DNA of 64,000 nucleotides from positions 44,939,659 to 45,003,658 of the forward strand of contig NC_067283.1 in assembly GCF_020740795.1 (NCBI RefSeq), read 5' to 3'. The notes beneath the pieces were generated by a model that had not been told where the DNA came from, ran no database searches, and worked only from the letters and a program-made list of their open reading frames with translations. Each line of letters starts with the position of its first letter. Position 1 is the first letter of the stretch. The stretch is from Apus apus (taxonomy: Eukaryota > Chordata > Aves > Apodiformes > Apodidae). The translations under genes and the position numbers were made by a program. This document shows positions 1-20,594 of the stretch, in pieces.

Positions 1-1043
1 GCATATACACCCTAAAATGAAAAGAAAGGCATACGTGATGTTATTATGCCCTCAAAATTGCCTCTTTAATAGATGAGTGATTTCTTCTACTATGAAACTA
101 ACACTTAAATGCACATATTCTTAAAAGAATAACACCCAGAAGGTATTACTGGGATATGCTTGGTTTAGTCCGTATCTGATATAATGGAGATGCTTGGTGC
201 ACAAGAGAAAAACACATAAACCATACCCCAGCTAAACCAAACTAAAGGTAAATTACAAAAAAAAAAAAAGAAGAATGCCTGCACATGATACTGAAAGCAG
301 GTGCAGTGTCTGTCCCTTAAGCCTGTCCCCCAGCCTGTCCCTTAAGCCAACTGACAACAGTATACACATATGATTATCCATAATGAAATGAACTACCCGC
401 ATCCACGCTCTTACTCCAAATTAATACCAGGTAGTTCATCCCACATTCAGTATGCTGAGCTCATGCTGCAACTCATTAAAACATATTTATGCCCTGCAAT
501 GACTGAATATCTTATTAAACACTTAATTCTGTTAATAACGAATCAAGGAAACTTATTTTCTCTCAAGATTGGCCTCCTATGCTGATAGCAAACTGAGTTC
601 ACAACACATCCTTTTTCATCTGTGCTTAGCACCACCAGGATCTTACTATGTATCCTGCTCTCTACTTCCATGAGAGCTGCAGAAACGCGGGAAGATATTT
701 GTTTCTTTAAATTTAAATTAGCCAGAGAGTGCAAAAAAGGTAATGATAAAATTGCCTGTATACTGGAACATCAATAAGAAAAATCCACGTTTTCATTTTC
801 TTTATTTTTAGCCTACTTTCCTAAGAAATTAATTATTTCTAATGCAATTTACTTTATGTAGCAAGAATTCTATCCTAGACAGTTATCAGTCATAAGCACC
901 TAAGATAATGCCTCTAAAGGAACAAACTGAAATACAATGGTTCTAGCTATTTTAAAATACTACTCATGTTTTGAACCAGTATTACCAGCTACAAATACTC
1001 ATGATAAAAATATGTGACATTTCAGCAAATGTGAGTGTCATAC
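1..1043. other. ACAD11 intron, left edge
   Basis: AT-rich intronic sequence downstream of the last visible ACAD11 exon. I looked on the minus strand for the next ACAD11 segment and did not find it. Short ORFs at 370-585 and 543-734 resemble no family I know. Confidence 0.6.
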
Positions 1044-1165
1044 CTGGGATATTGCTGCCATTTTAAAACATGACAAAGCCAGAAAAAAGTTCAAGTTGGA
1101 TAAAGTAGTGCTAATACCCCGGCAGCGGCAATAAACAGAAACCAGTTCTTCAAATGAAGGAGTTT
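1044..1165 (-). CDS. ACAD11: ACAD11 coding exon 7
   Basis: Residues 280-320. The acceptor is TTTTTTTGTAG and the donor is GTATGAC. It reads [15 protein letters not shown] and [16 protein letters not shown], the helical end of the APH domain. It ends on a codon boundary; the next exon should be at coordinates below 1. Confidence 0.9.
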
Positions 1166-4100
1166 CTACAAAAAAAGCAACATAATATTTTAGAATACTC
1201 AACATCTTCTGTTGGTTTTTTTCTCCACCTTATTCTTCAAACATTTGATCAGCTTTTCAGTTTGAGCTATCCCAGTTACATAGTAAAAGCCGTGACTTAT
1301 CTTTTCTCATCACTTCAGTGTGATACGGAGAGCCAAAAGGAAATTGGAATTGTCAGAATTCCAGATAAGTGTAACACTTCCTACTGCTCCTTGCCTCCAC
1401 TCCAGTAAGGAAACCAATTTCACCACTGGGGGGAAGGTGGGGGTGTTTGTTTGTTTGTTTGTTTGTAGTAAGTGATAAATTTACATCTATATTTCAGTTT
1501 TCTTCCATTACCTCTAAGAAATGTTCAAAATAAACTTTTACAGAAGTAGCATATTGTGGTTAAGACACAGCTTGTTAAAACAGAACTATCTTAAACCTCA
1601 TTATCAACGTTTCCTACAATGAAGAAAACTACGGAAAAGTTATTTTCAAATGTAAAAATACGTGCTTATTAATTTAACTTTTTATTCTTGTTTAGAAAGG
1701 TAACATATCAAATAGAAATCAACCTTAGAAATAATTTCAACCAAAATTGTACAGTTTCATACCTATGGTGTCTTTGAAACCGAAGACACCTCCTTGCCCT
1801 AAGACCTTTACAGATGAAGGCCAGAAGTAGCAAAGAGTGGTATATGCTAGATCTGCTAAAGGATGACCAGCAGTTGAAAGTTCCCAGTCCAGCACTGCCA
1901 AAACACGAGCCTTAAATAAAAATAAAAACCTCAGTGAATGCTATCCACAAATGAACAACCCACTTAATATCCAACAGCATTTATTTGTTTACTATGTGAC
2001 TAAAAATAAAAATATGCAATGTACATGTCTAGAGCAAAACAAGTTCCTTTTAGCACTATGTAAGGATCTGCAGAAAATTAACAGTCACATAGTGGCACAA
2101 ACTCGAGCATTTTTCCAATGAAAATCTGTTTTAAGTTCTACATTTTTAGTAGCATTCTTCCTGTAAGAGACTTCTAAACTCTTCTAGTCAAAAAATGATT
2201 GAAATAAAATATCCTAAAGAACAGCAGGATTGACAGTTGGGTTTTTTTTTTTTTGTTTCCAGTCCAGCTACACAGATATTCATGGACAGAGCATGCCTTA
2301 AAAAAACTAATTTATCACAATATTATGCATCAATTAACACTTACATGAGGAACTGAATTTCTTAAACAGGACAGTCAATGACTGCCCAGACAGTGACATG
2401 AGCCTCTGCTGCAAGATTCCTTGCAATGGTGTCTTCAGCTGGATGGGCTGAGACTCCCTAAACTGTGATTCTGGTGAACTGTTATAATCCAGCTGGCCTG
2501 TTATCCTGAATGACCCCTCCAGCCTACCCATGATCCATGGCTACTTGAACTATGTGCAAAAGATTTTCCTACATGGTCATTCCTGCATATGCAGGAACAA
2601 TTTCTACAGCTCTATTTAAAAAGATCTATCTGCATTTTGGTCAATTCTATCAACTACATCAGGAACAGCTGGGAGAGTCTTAAGACTGCCTGAAGCAGGC
2701 ATTGCAGTCTTGGTCACAAATCCCAGGCATATCTTCTGGTCACAACACAGCAAATAGCATGGAAAGAAATAATGAAAATGCAGTTTTGTCAACAGACAGA
2801 CAACACACATTTATTTCCACAAACTAGAAAAAACTATCTTCCTTTTCCCTAAAGATGAATGAGGAACTTTCAGGGTCTCTGTGGCCTACGTGTGCTCAAT
2901 AACTAAGCAGCTTTGCCAGATTTTTCTTTGCTTCCATTAGGATAACGTATCACACATTCAAAACCTGTTTCACATGCCATCATTGTTAACTGAAGCCATA
3001 CCACAGATTTCAATAGGCTTTGGGTCAGACACGTAGTTTAATGAAGTGAACCTTCAGTATTTCCCTAAGTTGCACTAAATAGGATTAATGTATCCACAAT
3101 GTCTTGTTCCTGGACTTTGAAGTAAGGACTAGAACAAAGAATAAATAGAGTAACTAGCTCCTCCATGAAAACTAGGACTGTATTAGGTACCTAAACACCA
3201 TACATAGAGTACAGAGAAGAGTTAAGTTCTCTATCATTCCTTTCAAAGATGTATCCTGCACTAAAGCACCCCTATGCCTCATCACTTTGTAGGAGTACAA
3301 ACAGATGGAAGACCAAAAACTTCTAAACACATACAAACATGTTTCAAATACCTCTGTTGGATGGAAGATGATATTATCTATTCTAAAGTCTCCATGAATC
3401 AGGCTTTCTTCATTATCATCAGGTGGCAAGTTGTTTGCTAACCACTCAGCCAGCTCATGCATGGCAGGAATATCTGTATGAGCAGATGCATCATACTGCT
3501 TTTTCCAAGTTGATACCTAAAGAAATGCAAACACTTCAACAGATTTTCCAACTGATTCACAAGTTTCTCAAGAGCACAAAATTCTGAAGCACATGCTTCT
3601 GGGCTTGGACTATTACCATCAATTCAGTGGACCCAAATACCTTTGCATTTGCAAAGGTGAGCCGTGAGGTCAAAAGATGCAATGAAGACTACCTCTATTT
3701 TCTATTTCAATCCTATTTACATAGCCTAAATCTAATATTATTTCAAAAGCAAATTAATACCATTCCCTGAGCACAGTACTACAGGATTGATCTGAATGTA
3801 GTAGTAACTCCATACTGTGCACAAATAATTGGACTAAGTGAAGGCATTTAATTATTAAAATATGATGGTTACTTTTACAAGTCATTAATAATTAACAACT
3901 TAGTTAATTGCAAATAAATCATCAAAGACCTGACAAAACAAGAGAACTTTTTGAAGAGCTGTACCTGTCTTCTGCAGTATCCTGGTCCTCTACCATATCC
4001 TTTGAGACCCAATGACTGTAAATCAAAGGAATGCAACAGGGCCAAAGTTTCTATCATTGCAATATACAAAGCAGAACGCTCTGCTGGGCCCACTTCAGGC

Positions 4101-7100
4101 AGTGAGAGGTCTCGGAAGATGCGACCCTAGAAACATCATAAATCAGACATTTGGTGGGATGTACACATCAGATGAAGAGAAGTCAAGCTATACATTTCAA
4201 GAGCGAAAAAAGACGCAGTGAACCAACACTCCCTATGCAATCAAAAACTCCTTCCTCATTTATTTTATTCCTTGCGCAAGACAGATTAAGGGATTCACAG
4301 TAATCTCAGGTCAGTAGTATCCAGGATATCTATGGGAATGCAATTAAAATAACAGATATACTCAGTAGATGAAAGTTTGAATTAGAGTACTCAATCCACA
4401 TATCCTCAAGCCTGAATGTACCAGGAAAAAAAAAGTTACTATAGTGTCTCTAACAGCCAACTTCCTGAAAACATACCAGTTAAGACCTTTGTGGGAGGGA
4501 GGGGGAAGGAGAGGCAGGTAGAGAGAGGAGGAGAGTGGGTGGGTTGTACATTCAAAGAGGCAAACAATCCAAAGAAATTATCCTTAAAAGCAGTTTAATA
4601 TGTTTAGAAGATGTGTGTGTTTTCCCATTCTCACCTTTTAATGCTGACCCTGCCAGTAACAGATTAGAAAGGAAAAAAACACTCTTCTAAGTTCCTCAGT
4701 CTCACTGGTCTGCATGAACTATTTTTGCTAGAAAGATTCTGCATAAAACATCTAGAAATTAGGTTTTGTATTCTGTAATAGTTTATTCAACACAATCAGT
4801 TTATCATTGTTTTCTAAATACACAATGTATCTGTTAAAAACAGTGTACAGCTCTTCATCTTAGAATGGACAGACTGTAAATTTAAATCCTTATAAATGTA
4901 ACTATAACAGTAGCGAGGTTTCTTACTAAGGAACTTCTTTGTTCCTCTCAAAACCAGAAAAATTACCCATCTTTAATGTAAGAAATTTGCTTCTAAGTCT
5001 CTTTTACATTTTATTAGTCTTGACTCATGATTTTTGTAGGAAGGTTAACTTAATCTCCAGGAATTGGCACATAAAGGCCTAGATTTCTAATTTCCTAGTG
5101 AACCTGATAATTGAGTAGGTGGTATGCCTGAGGACTGGAGGATAGCAAATGTCACTCCAGTCTACATGAAGGGCAAGAAGGAGGACCCAGGTAACTATAG
5201 ACTGGTCAGCCTCGCCTCCATTCCTGGAAAGGTGATGGAACAACTCGTTCTTGGCACTATCTCTAGGCATATCAAGGATGAGGGAGTCATTAAGAGCAGT
5301 CAACATGGTTTTACCAAGGGAAAGTCATGTTTGACCAACCTTATAGCCTTCTATGAGGAAATAACTAGGTGGCTAGGTGATGGTAGTGAAATAGACGTGG
5401 TTTATCTTGATTTTGGTAAAGCATTTGTTACTGTCTCCCCACAGTAGATAAACTGAGGAAGTGTGGTCTTTATGATCAGGTAGTGAGGTGGATCATGAAC
5501 TGGTTGAAAGGAAGAAGTCAGAGAGTTGTGGTCAATGGGACAGAATCCAGTTGGAGGTCTGTGACTAGTGGAGTCCCTCAGGGGTCGGTACTGGGACTGG
5601 TGTTGTTCAGTATTTTCATCAACAACCTGGATGAGGGAACAGAGTGTGCCCTCAGCAAGTTTGCTGATGACACTAAACTGGGAGGAGTGGCTGACACACC
5701 AGAAGGCTGGGCTGCCGTTCAGCAAGACTTAAGCTGGAGAGTTGGGCAGGCAGAAACTTGATGAAATTCAACATGGGCAACTGTAGAGTCTTGCATCTGG
5801 TGAAAAACAACCCCATGTACCAGTACAGGCTAAGGGCTGACCTGCTGGAGAGCAGTGTAGGAGAGAGGGACCTGGGGGTCCTGGTGGACAGGAAGATGAC
5901 CATGAGCCGGCAATGTGCCCTTGTAGTCAAGAAGCCCAATGGCATCCTGGGGTGTATTAGAAAGGGTGTGGTTAGTAGATCAAGGGAGGTTCTCCTCCCC
6001 CCTATTCTGCCTTGGTGAGGCTGCATCTGGAATATTGTGTCCAGTTCTGGGCCCCTCAGTTCAAGGACAGGGAACTGCTTGAAAGAGTCCAGCACAGAGC
6101 CACAAAGATGATGAAGGGAGTGGAACATCTCCCTTATGAGGAAAGGCTAAGGGAGCTGGGTCTCTTTAGCTTGGAGAAGGGGAGACTGAGGGGCAACCTC
6201 ATCAAAGTTTACAAATATGTTAAGGGGGAGTGTCAGGAGGACAGAGCCAGGCTTTTTTCAGTGTTGTCCAGTGACAGGACAAGGGGGAATGGGTGCAAAT
6301 TGGAACACAGGAGGTTCCACGTAAACATCAGAAAAAACTTCTTTCCTGTGAGAGTGACAGAGCACTAGAACAGGCTGCCCAGAGAGGCTGTGGAGTCTCC
6401 TTCGCCGGAGACATTCAAAACCTGCCTGGACGTGTTCCTGTGTGATGTGCTCTGGCTGATCCTGCTCTGGCAGGGGGGTTGGACTCAATGATCTTTTGAG
6501 GTCACTTCCAACCCCTAAGATTCTGTGATTCTGTGAAAGCATTATAACAAAGTATGCAAGAGTGACTGAAAAGAAAAAAATAAAATAAAGTAGCACAGAC
6601 ACAAAATAATTTAATTCATCAACAACAAACACAGCATGATATAGCAAACTTACGCTCAGAATTACCAAAATCTAACAGAAACAGCATAAACTCAGCTACA
6701 GCACTCCCAGAGCAATGGACCACAGACAGAGCTAAGCTGTGTTCCTTCTGAAAGCAGGGCTTGAGCTGGAATCCTATTTGGTTTTCAAGGAAAGGTGACT
6801 ATATGTAGACTACTATCCTCAATACTTAACAGGTCCCAGGATGTCCAAGGATCCAGTTTAACTTTAACCTGACTTTTCTCCCTCTGATTTATGTGTGTGC
6901 TTTCCACGGAAACAATAATGATTCATTTCAAGACACCCTTCTGTGAGTCCAAATGAGAAAAAAAAGTTTAAATACTGAGCTTAAAACTTCAGCAAAGTGG
7001 GTAACAAGTCCTGGAGAAACCGAAATCAGTGAGAACCTCTGACAGCTAGCATTTCTTCAAAATATTAGAGGATTATTTATGTTTATATCACAAGGCTTCG

Positions 7101-10100
7101 TAACTCTAATGGAAAGGTTTTAAACCATTTAAAACCAGCTTTGTAATAGGGAGAAGAAAGAAAAACTCTCAGGAGGACCAACCTGCACATGCTGCATCAC
7201 ATAAAATTCTGTTCCAATGATAGAAACGTCACTGCAATATAACAGGGGCTCAGGCACTGGAAATCCAGCTGAAAATAAGGCTTTCTGCACGCGATATTCT
7301 CTATCAACCTGAAGAAGACACAGAACTTAGTTTCAATGAAAAGCTCGCAAACATAAATGGGTACAATGAATTACAATGTATCCTCTTAAATGTTTAATTG
7401 TAAGTATAGCACAGAAAACTGAAAATGATCCTGCAATTCACTGCATTTCTAGACACATTCAACAAAGTGCAGCACCATCGTGTATAGGACTTAACCACCT
7501 GCAACACAAAGTGCTTGGAGCTTGCTGAAGAATGTTTTTTACCTTGTGAGCTTGAGGTAAAAGAGGGCCATGGGGCTTCTTCCTGAGCACATAAGCCTTC
7601 CCATCCTTCTGAAGATAAAAGGTTGGATTTGACTGGCCTGAGCTACAAAGAGAAAGATTATAATTATTTATGAATTCAAGTACTTAAATATTTGCAATCT
7701 TTTACCAGAAAGCATGCAAAATGCACTATGATTTGGCCTGAAAAAAAATGGCAAGACAGAGGAAAGGGCTCTTCTCAAAAGTTGTTTTGTTGTTTTTTTC
7801 AAATATAGTCTTACAAGGATGCAAGCAACAGCCTACAAAAACAGAATTCAAAGTTCTACCTATGAGAAGATGCCTTTTTTCACTGCAGAGAGGTCACAAA
7901 TACTCAATTTTTCTCCTGTGAGATGGAGACAGCATTTTACCACTCCTCACTACAAAGACATCATTCATGTTTTCAAGGTATGCAGTAGATACTAACTTTA
8001 AAGCTTTCTGATTTGGAGGAAATTAAACAGAGGAGAGTTCACACTAGCCTGTAATTGCATTTGTCCTTTGGCAATCTGTATTTTGAACAATGTAAGCATA
8101 GAGAAAGCTCTCCAAAAAACAGATGAATTCTAGCACCAAGCCCCACTGTATGCTAGCCTGATCATCAGATACATATGCTATGCTTAAGGGATTGCTTATA
8201 GTAACTGTGGAGTTTTAAAATAGGAATGTTGCAGTAACGAAGAATTATAGACATTAGATGTTTCTATCACATACATGTGTAAAAGAGACTTTTAACCTAG
8301 TTTAAACTCTTCTTAAAACCTTGTCCATTATACCCCAATCAAGCTCATCAAGCCCTTTTTTCCTTAAGGCTCTGTGCTAATCTACATGCCTTCCTTCCTC
8401 TCCTCATTCTGGATCATTTTTAAGACACATTTTGACCTAGTCCAATAAAAGATTAGGCAACTGCCAGAAAATCATATTCAAGTGAACTTTTGTCTTCACG
8501 TTCCCCATGGCACTTCTGTTCTCCCTGAGGCAGGGCATAGTCTGCAATATAGTTTAACCAGTGTACTGGACATCCAAATACTCTGCCTGGCACAACAGCA
8601 ATTTGGATTTATTGAAGCCTTGAAATGCAAATGCAACACAAACTAAGTAGCAAAGTGCTGGCAACATTTTAGTAGATTTTACTATTAGCTACTCTCCTGA
8701 GGTTCCTCTCATAGTCATAGGATACTTGCTAGTATATTAAATAGAAATATTGCCTAATAAAATGTATTAAAATAATTTATTCATTGTAATAAGTTAGCTG
8801 AACTGGTTACTTTTAAAACAATGTGCTTTGTGAAACTTTCAGTCAATTATGCCAAGCACACTGCAGGTTGTGATAACTTCAAGTCTTCTAAGCCCTGTGG
8901 AGCCTACAGACAACACTCATGTTGATTCTGACTCACCTGGGCAATCTACCTGTGGAGACTGGAGTCAGGACAAATATGACAAAGGACTAGAATCACCAAA
9001 GACCCTCCCCAGGAGACCCTCGAGCATGCATAATTACAAAGATAGCCAATTCCAGGAAATAAAATGACTATGTAAAAGAATTCTGGGAACTCACTGACAT
9101 AAAATATGAATATGCATGTTTTTGGTGTATATTAGTTGAGGCATTTCGCTAACTCGTCAGAGCACTCACGGTGGAGAACCCCCAGCGCTGCAAGAAAGAG
9201 TGCCTGCTCAACAGCAGCTTGTTTGGTGTTACTGGGTCTTCATCTCGGAATCCCCGCCCAGCCGCACCAGCCTCCCGCTTCGGTGAGGAGGGCTAGAAAG
9301 CAAGGGGGTTTGGAAGCCCCGAGTTTTTGTATCACCTCCTAAAGCCTCCTCAGTTGAAGGACATAGGAGGACTAGAGCACAGCTGAGGATTCAATTAGTG
9401 TTTCACATTTGCATCAGAAGACAGTGAAGAACTGCTTACTATTTCTTGTTGATAGCTGCATATAAAGCAGTCGACATCACGTGTTTAGAATAAAACTTCC
9501 AATAGTGAGCTCCCGATCGGGGGTCACCCAGTCGCTAATTTTCTGCACCAGCAAGGGAAGCAGGCGCCCCGTGGAAGGGCGGCTCGGGAGGCCGGGGGTA
9601 GCACCTCACCGGCACCACACGCCGCCCCGAGGACACCTGCTGGTCTCAGCACCGTGTGACGCACTTCGGAAGGAGCCGATTACCCGCCACACGCCGAGCG
9701 CTTATAAAACCGGTTTCCCAAGCCAGGTGTGCCCTACTGCACCTTACTGTCTGCTGTGCCAATGGAAAGCAATCGGATGAACCGAGGTGCCTGAGCAGGC
9801 AATAAAGCAATCGTGCCTGTACTCCAGCGGAGCCCACCACAGCCCACCCAGCACCCCGCCTGCCAGCGGCAGGGCCTGCCTGTACCAAAGGCCACCTTTG
9901 CCGTCACCATGAACTTTTGATTTCTCCAGCCGTTCAAGGGACGAGCGGCCGCTGCCGGTCACGGCAGGGCGCGGGGCCCCAGCTCTGCCCGCCCTCCCTG
10001 CCACACGGCCAGCAGAGCCGGCGCCCGCTCCCCTGCCCCTGCCCAGCCGCGGGCCCACACCCCGGCCCTGCGCCCCAGGCCGCCCCCCGGGCCAGGGCCC

Positions 10101-10303
10101 GGCCCCGGAGGTCGCCGCCCGCCCCTCCCGGGCGGCCCGGGGGCGGCAGAGCGGCCCGCCCTTTACCTGTACTGCCTGACCGCCAGCGTCCCCGCGGGCT
10201 GCGGGGGGAAGCCGGGCAGGTGCCTGCGCAGGTACCGCTCCAAGCTGCCCTGGTCGAAGCGGTGCTGCCGCCGCACCTCGCTGGTGCCCGGTTCCGCCGC
10301 CAT
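1044..10303 (-). CDS. ACAD11: ACAD11, acyl-CoA dehydrogenase family member 11 (5' seven exons; 3' part off window)
   Basis: ACAD11 oxidises long-chain and 4-hydroxy fatty acyl-CoAs; the family has an N-terminal phosphotransferase-like (APH) domain and a C-terminal acyl-CoA dehydrogenase domain. Seven exons are visible: 10303-10167, 7642-7543, 7308-7183, 4126-3965, 3516-3352, 1910-1763 and 1165-1044. They join in phase to 320 codons. The APH catalytic loop HGDFRIDN (residues 216-223) and the following metal-binding motif LDWE (237-240) are both present, so the kinase-like active site looks intact. The start ATG is the first in the CpG island, and the protein begins [10 protein letters not shown]. 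The dehydrogenase domain must lie to the left of position 1; no further exon was recognised in 1-1043. The gene is head-to-head with UBA5, as in mammals. Family identity is from recognised similarity to vertebrate ACAD11, not from a database search. Confidence 0.93.
1763..1910 (-). CDS. ACAD11: ACAD11 coding exon 6
   Basis: Residues 231-279 plus one base. The acceptor is TTATTTAAG and the donor is GTATGA. It contains [20 protein letters not shown], where Asp238 is the second metal ligand of the APH fold. The C-terminal end ([15 protein letters not shown]) is the least conserved stretch I can see. Confidence 0.92.
3352..3516 (-). CDS. ACAD11: ACAD11 coding exon 5 (catalytic loop)
   Basis: Residues 176-230, 55 whole codons. 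The acceptor is TTTCTTTAG and the donor is GTATTTG. It holds the Brenner-type motif HGDFRIDN with the catalytic Asp218 and metal-ligand Asn223, so nothing suggests a dead phosphotransferase domain. Confidence 0.94.
3965..4126 (-). CDS. ACAD11: ACAD11 coding exon 4
   Basis: Residues 122-175, 54 whole codons. The acceptor is GTTTCTAG and the donor is GTACAG. It carries [20 protein letters not shown] and the helix with [10 protein letters not shown], typical of APH-fold proteins before the catalytic loop. Confidence 0.93.
5119..6536 (+). mobile_element. CR1 LINE, 5'-truncated reverse-transcriptase half with intact 3' end
   Basis: CR1 is the dominant avian non-LTR retrotransposon. The copy starts within the reverse-transcriptase domain (reading [20 protein letters not shown]) and keeps the [20 protein letters not shown] and FADDTKL motifs, so the catalytic FADD box is present. 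The ORF is broken into segments at 5124-5447, 5483-5761, 5758-6018 and 6012-6368. Degenerate LINE sequence continues to the typical CR1 3' terminus at 6517-6536, a repeated ATTCTGTGA octamer. No target-site duplication was found, which is usual for CR1. The copy lies antisense inside an ACAD11 intron. It is dead through truncation and frameshifts. Confidence 0.93.
7183..7308 (-). CDS. ACAD11: ACAD11 coding exon 3
   Basis: Residues 80-121, 42 whole codons. The acceptor is CTTCTTCAG and the donor is GTTGGT. It encodes [20 protein letters not shown], the APH C-helix region, followed by the strand [13 protein letters not shown] that leads into the hinge. Confidence 0.93.
7543..7642 (-). CDS. ACAD11: ACAD11 coding exon 2
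   Basis: Residues 46-79. The acceptor is CTTTGTAG and the donor is GTAAAA. It contains [20 protein letters not shown], the nucleotide-binding beta strands of the APH domain, with a lysine in the invariant-lysine position of the sheet (VLRKK). Confidence 0.92.
8868..9263 (+). mobile_element. probable solo LTR of an endogenous retrovirus
   Basis: The segment begins TGTGATAACTTC and ends in CCCGCCCA. Its last 120 bases have the feel of an avian LTR R-U5: GCGCTGCAAGAAAGAGTGCC, with the polyadenylation hexamer apparently decayed from AATAAA to AAGAAA, then a TTGGTGTTACTGGGTCTTC stretch. The ORF at 8849-9067 falls inside it and looks like chance coding. No second LTR, primer-binding site or convincing target duplication flanks it, so both edges are approximate. 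Confidence 0.45.
10167..10303 (-). CDS. ACAD11: ACAD11 coding exon 1
   Basis: Encodes residues 1-45 plus two bases of codon 46. It starts at an ATG in the CpG island and ends CAGTACAG with donor GTAAAG. The GC content is extreme compared with the remaining exons, as expected for a promoter-proximal exon. It reads [18 protein letters not shown], the usual N-terminal APH lead-in. Confidence 0.88.
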
Positions 10304-10678
10304 CCCCCCGCGGAACCGACCCGCCTCCGCCCCCTTCCCGCCCACCGCCCGGTCCGCCCCGGCCGGCCCGGCCCGGCCCGGCGTCGCCGCGGCAACCGGC
10401 GGCGGCTTGGTCCGGCACGGAAAGCGGTCCCCGGCGCCGCGCCGGAGCTGCTCTCCGAGCCGGGTGGCCGGTCCTGAGGGCAAGCTGCTCCCGGGAGGCG
10501 GCTACCGCCCCGGCTGGCACCTCTCCGTAGCCACCGCCACCGCCCGCCGGGCCCGAGAGCGGCAGGAGAGCCCCCCGGGCTGGGAACGCTGCCCGCGGCC
10601 CCGGCGCTCGCAGGGGACGGCGCTCGCAGCCGCTCCCGGAAGCCGCCTCAGACGGGGAGACGTGTCGCGGGCGCTGCC

Positions 10679-18624
<7,946 letters not shown>

Positions 18625-18876
18625 CAAAACAAATATTAATTGCAACTTTTGGGGGTTTTGATTGACATTGAATTTTGAGAAGACCCTTTTTTTTTTTTTT
18701 TTTTTTTACCTCCACTGAAGCTTATCTTTACATTTCTGACAAAATGGAACTGTTACAAGGGCAGGAAGGAAAGAAAACTGCCTTGTTTATATTCTGTTCA
18801 CATCTTTAACACAGGGAGTTACGCCACTATGCATTTTAATTTCTCAGCATTGTCGGTGTCCTTAAGTTTAGTGGAA

Positions 18877-18882
18877 AATAAA
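18877..18882 (+). terminator. candidate UBA5 polyadenylation signal
   Basis: First canonical AATAAA downstream of the UBA5 stop codon. Use is inferred from position only. Confidence 0.55.
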
Positions 18883-20270
18883 GGAAGATGGATAAATTAA
18901 CAAAAGCAGGCACAGCACATGACATGCAGTATCATGTGATGAGTACATAGTATAGGACAAGTGAAAGGTGCTGGAGCAGGTGGAACAGGACAAGGGCAAG
19001 TGATGCTGCCTCACTTGCACTGCTGCTCCTGATTTTCCAGGCACTTAAGAGTCATTGTTGTTCATTGGTCTCTAAATTCTTGGCATGAATCATGCTGTGG
19101 CTACTTTTTCTGAGTAAATAGAACATTTCAGCATTTTCATCTGCCTTAAGTATCTGGGATGGATTTTTTATTTTCCTGGTTTTATCAGTGTTTTATTACT
19201 GCTTGTTCTTAAATAGCTGCCTGTATGTGATAATGCTTTCAGTGTGCTGCAACAAGGCCAAGTCTGCAACAAGGCCAATAATTATAACAGGAGACTGGCT
19301 ATTAACTGTCACAATTTCAGCTGGCAGATACTTTGCATGTCAAAATCTGTAAGAATTTCCAGCAACACTGGAAAGAACAAGAGATTTTGTCTATCTCCAT
19401 GAAAATCTAAATACTGTATTTTTGTTATTAAAAGTTTAGCTAGAATTCTTATCCATCCCCATCACATGGACTATATTAAGGAATAGACTTAATTTGAGTT
19501 TGCATAGGAAAGCTTCTCAAACTAGGTGCTCTAAACTGTGTTTAGTGTTGCAAATACCTTCAGTGGAGTAGCTGAGCTGTTGTATTTTTCTTGTAAATAA
19601 TGTTAGTACAGTCATATTACCTTTTAAATTCTCACGAGTTAAATTATCACTACATCCTGTACTGGCAGTATGCTGCAGATCTGAAATCATGAATTTGAAT
19701 CAAACTTAACCACTCTGGGTGTCTGATCCAGAACTTGATAATTATTTAAATTTGGCTTAGAAAAATGTAAATATCAAACCTTTGCAGTATAAGGCAAGTA
19801 TTTCTAACTTGGGCTGTTAAAAAAACCTTTCCACAGCATGATGCAGCCAACACAGAACCAGCTAGTAATGGTAGTAGCAGTATCCAACCAACATGTAAAA
19901 ATAAGGTAATAGTGTGGAGGTGCTTCTGTTTCTTAGGGCAGCTGAATGAATGCTTAGTTTAAAAATGTTTGATTTCTAAGCAACATTTACAAACTTTAAA
20001 TTCTGTTTCCGCCACAGCTGACACTAGATTATATTATTTACATAAAAATCATCTCTGAAGCTAGTGAGGGAGGTTTTGGGTGGGTTTTGTATGTAGGGCA
20101 TTATATTGTAAATTGGAGGAGAAACCAGAATTTAGAAATGAACTGTAAAAGGGAAAGGAACAATGAGATAATTAAAAAAAGTAAATACTTGAATCTGCAT
20201 CAGTAAGTCTATGTTAGCTTGTGTCAGTTTAAGTGTTAAGTGTTAGGTTTCTTTGTGGCTTTACCTTTCC

Positions 20271-20320
20271 TGGGGTTGGACTTGATCTCCAGAGGTCATC
20301 TGTGACTCTGTGTGATTCTG
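20271..20320 (+). mobile_element. CR1 3'-end fragment
   Basis: TGGGGTTGGACTTGATCTCC followed by AGAGGTCATC and a TGTGATTCTG end. It is a short remnant of a CR1 tail near the UBA5 3' flank, about 280 bp from the retrovirus insertion. Confidence 0.7.
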
Positions 20321-20594
20321 TTGGGAACAATAAAAGTGAAGCACATGCCTGGCTCTGGAGCTCCTTAGGCAAATGGTTGACTCATTTCTACAACAGCTCT
20401 CCATTAATTTTGACTCTTAACTCTTTGGCTGACATGGCTACTATCACATGATTGACAACTTTACAAGAGGCAACTGTTTACCATTTTACTTCATTTACAG
20501 TTTTATGACCAAATTAATAAACTTTTGTATGCCCACTTACAGAGTATGCAAAACGGTTTTTCATGTTGCTTTCAGACTTTCAACTTGTATATAC

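Larger units (their letters stand above)
1166..10166. other. ACAD11 introns 1-6
   Basis: Introns are 10166-7643, 7542-7309, 7182-4127, 3964-3517, 3351-1911 and 1762-1166. The 3.1-kb intron holds a CR1 copy, and the 2.5-kb first intron holds a probable solo LTR. A (GTTT)n microsatellite lies at 1444-1466. I recognise no gene or RNA in the remainder. Confidence 0.7.

Noticed and set aside
543-734. 63-codon minus-strand ORF considered as the next ACAD11 exon
   Set aside because: Its sequence does not match the ACAD11 segment expected after exon 7, and it lacks matching splice phase.
6258-6668. 136-codon minus-strand ORF
   Set aside because: Antisense to the 3' end of the CR1 copy.
8849-9067. 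72-codon ORF in ACAD11 intron 1
   Set aside because: Falls within the probable LTR and has no known similarity.
9744-10520. 258-codon minus-strand ORF near the ACAD11 start, and overlapping plus-strand ORFs of 168-186 codons
   Set aside because: CpG-island composition makes stop codons rare. Only 10167-10303 in another frame has the ACAD11 sequence and a splice donor.
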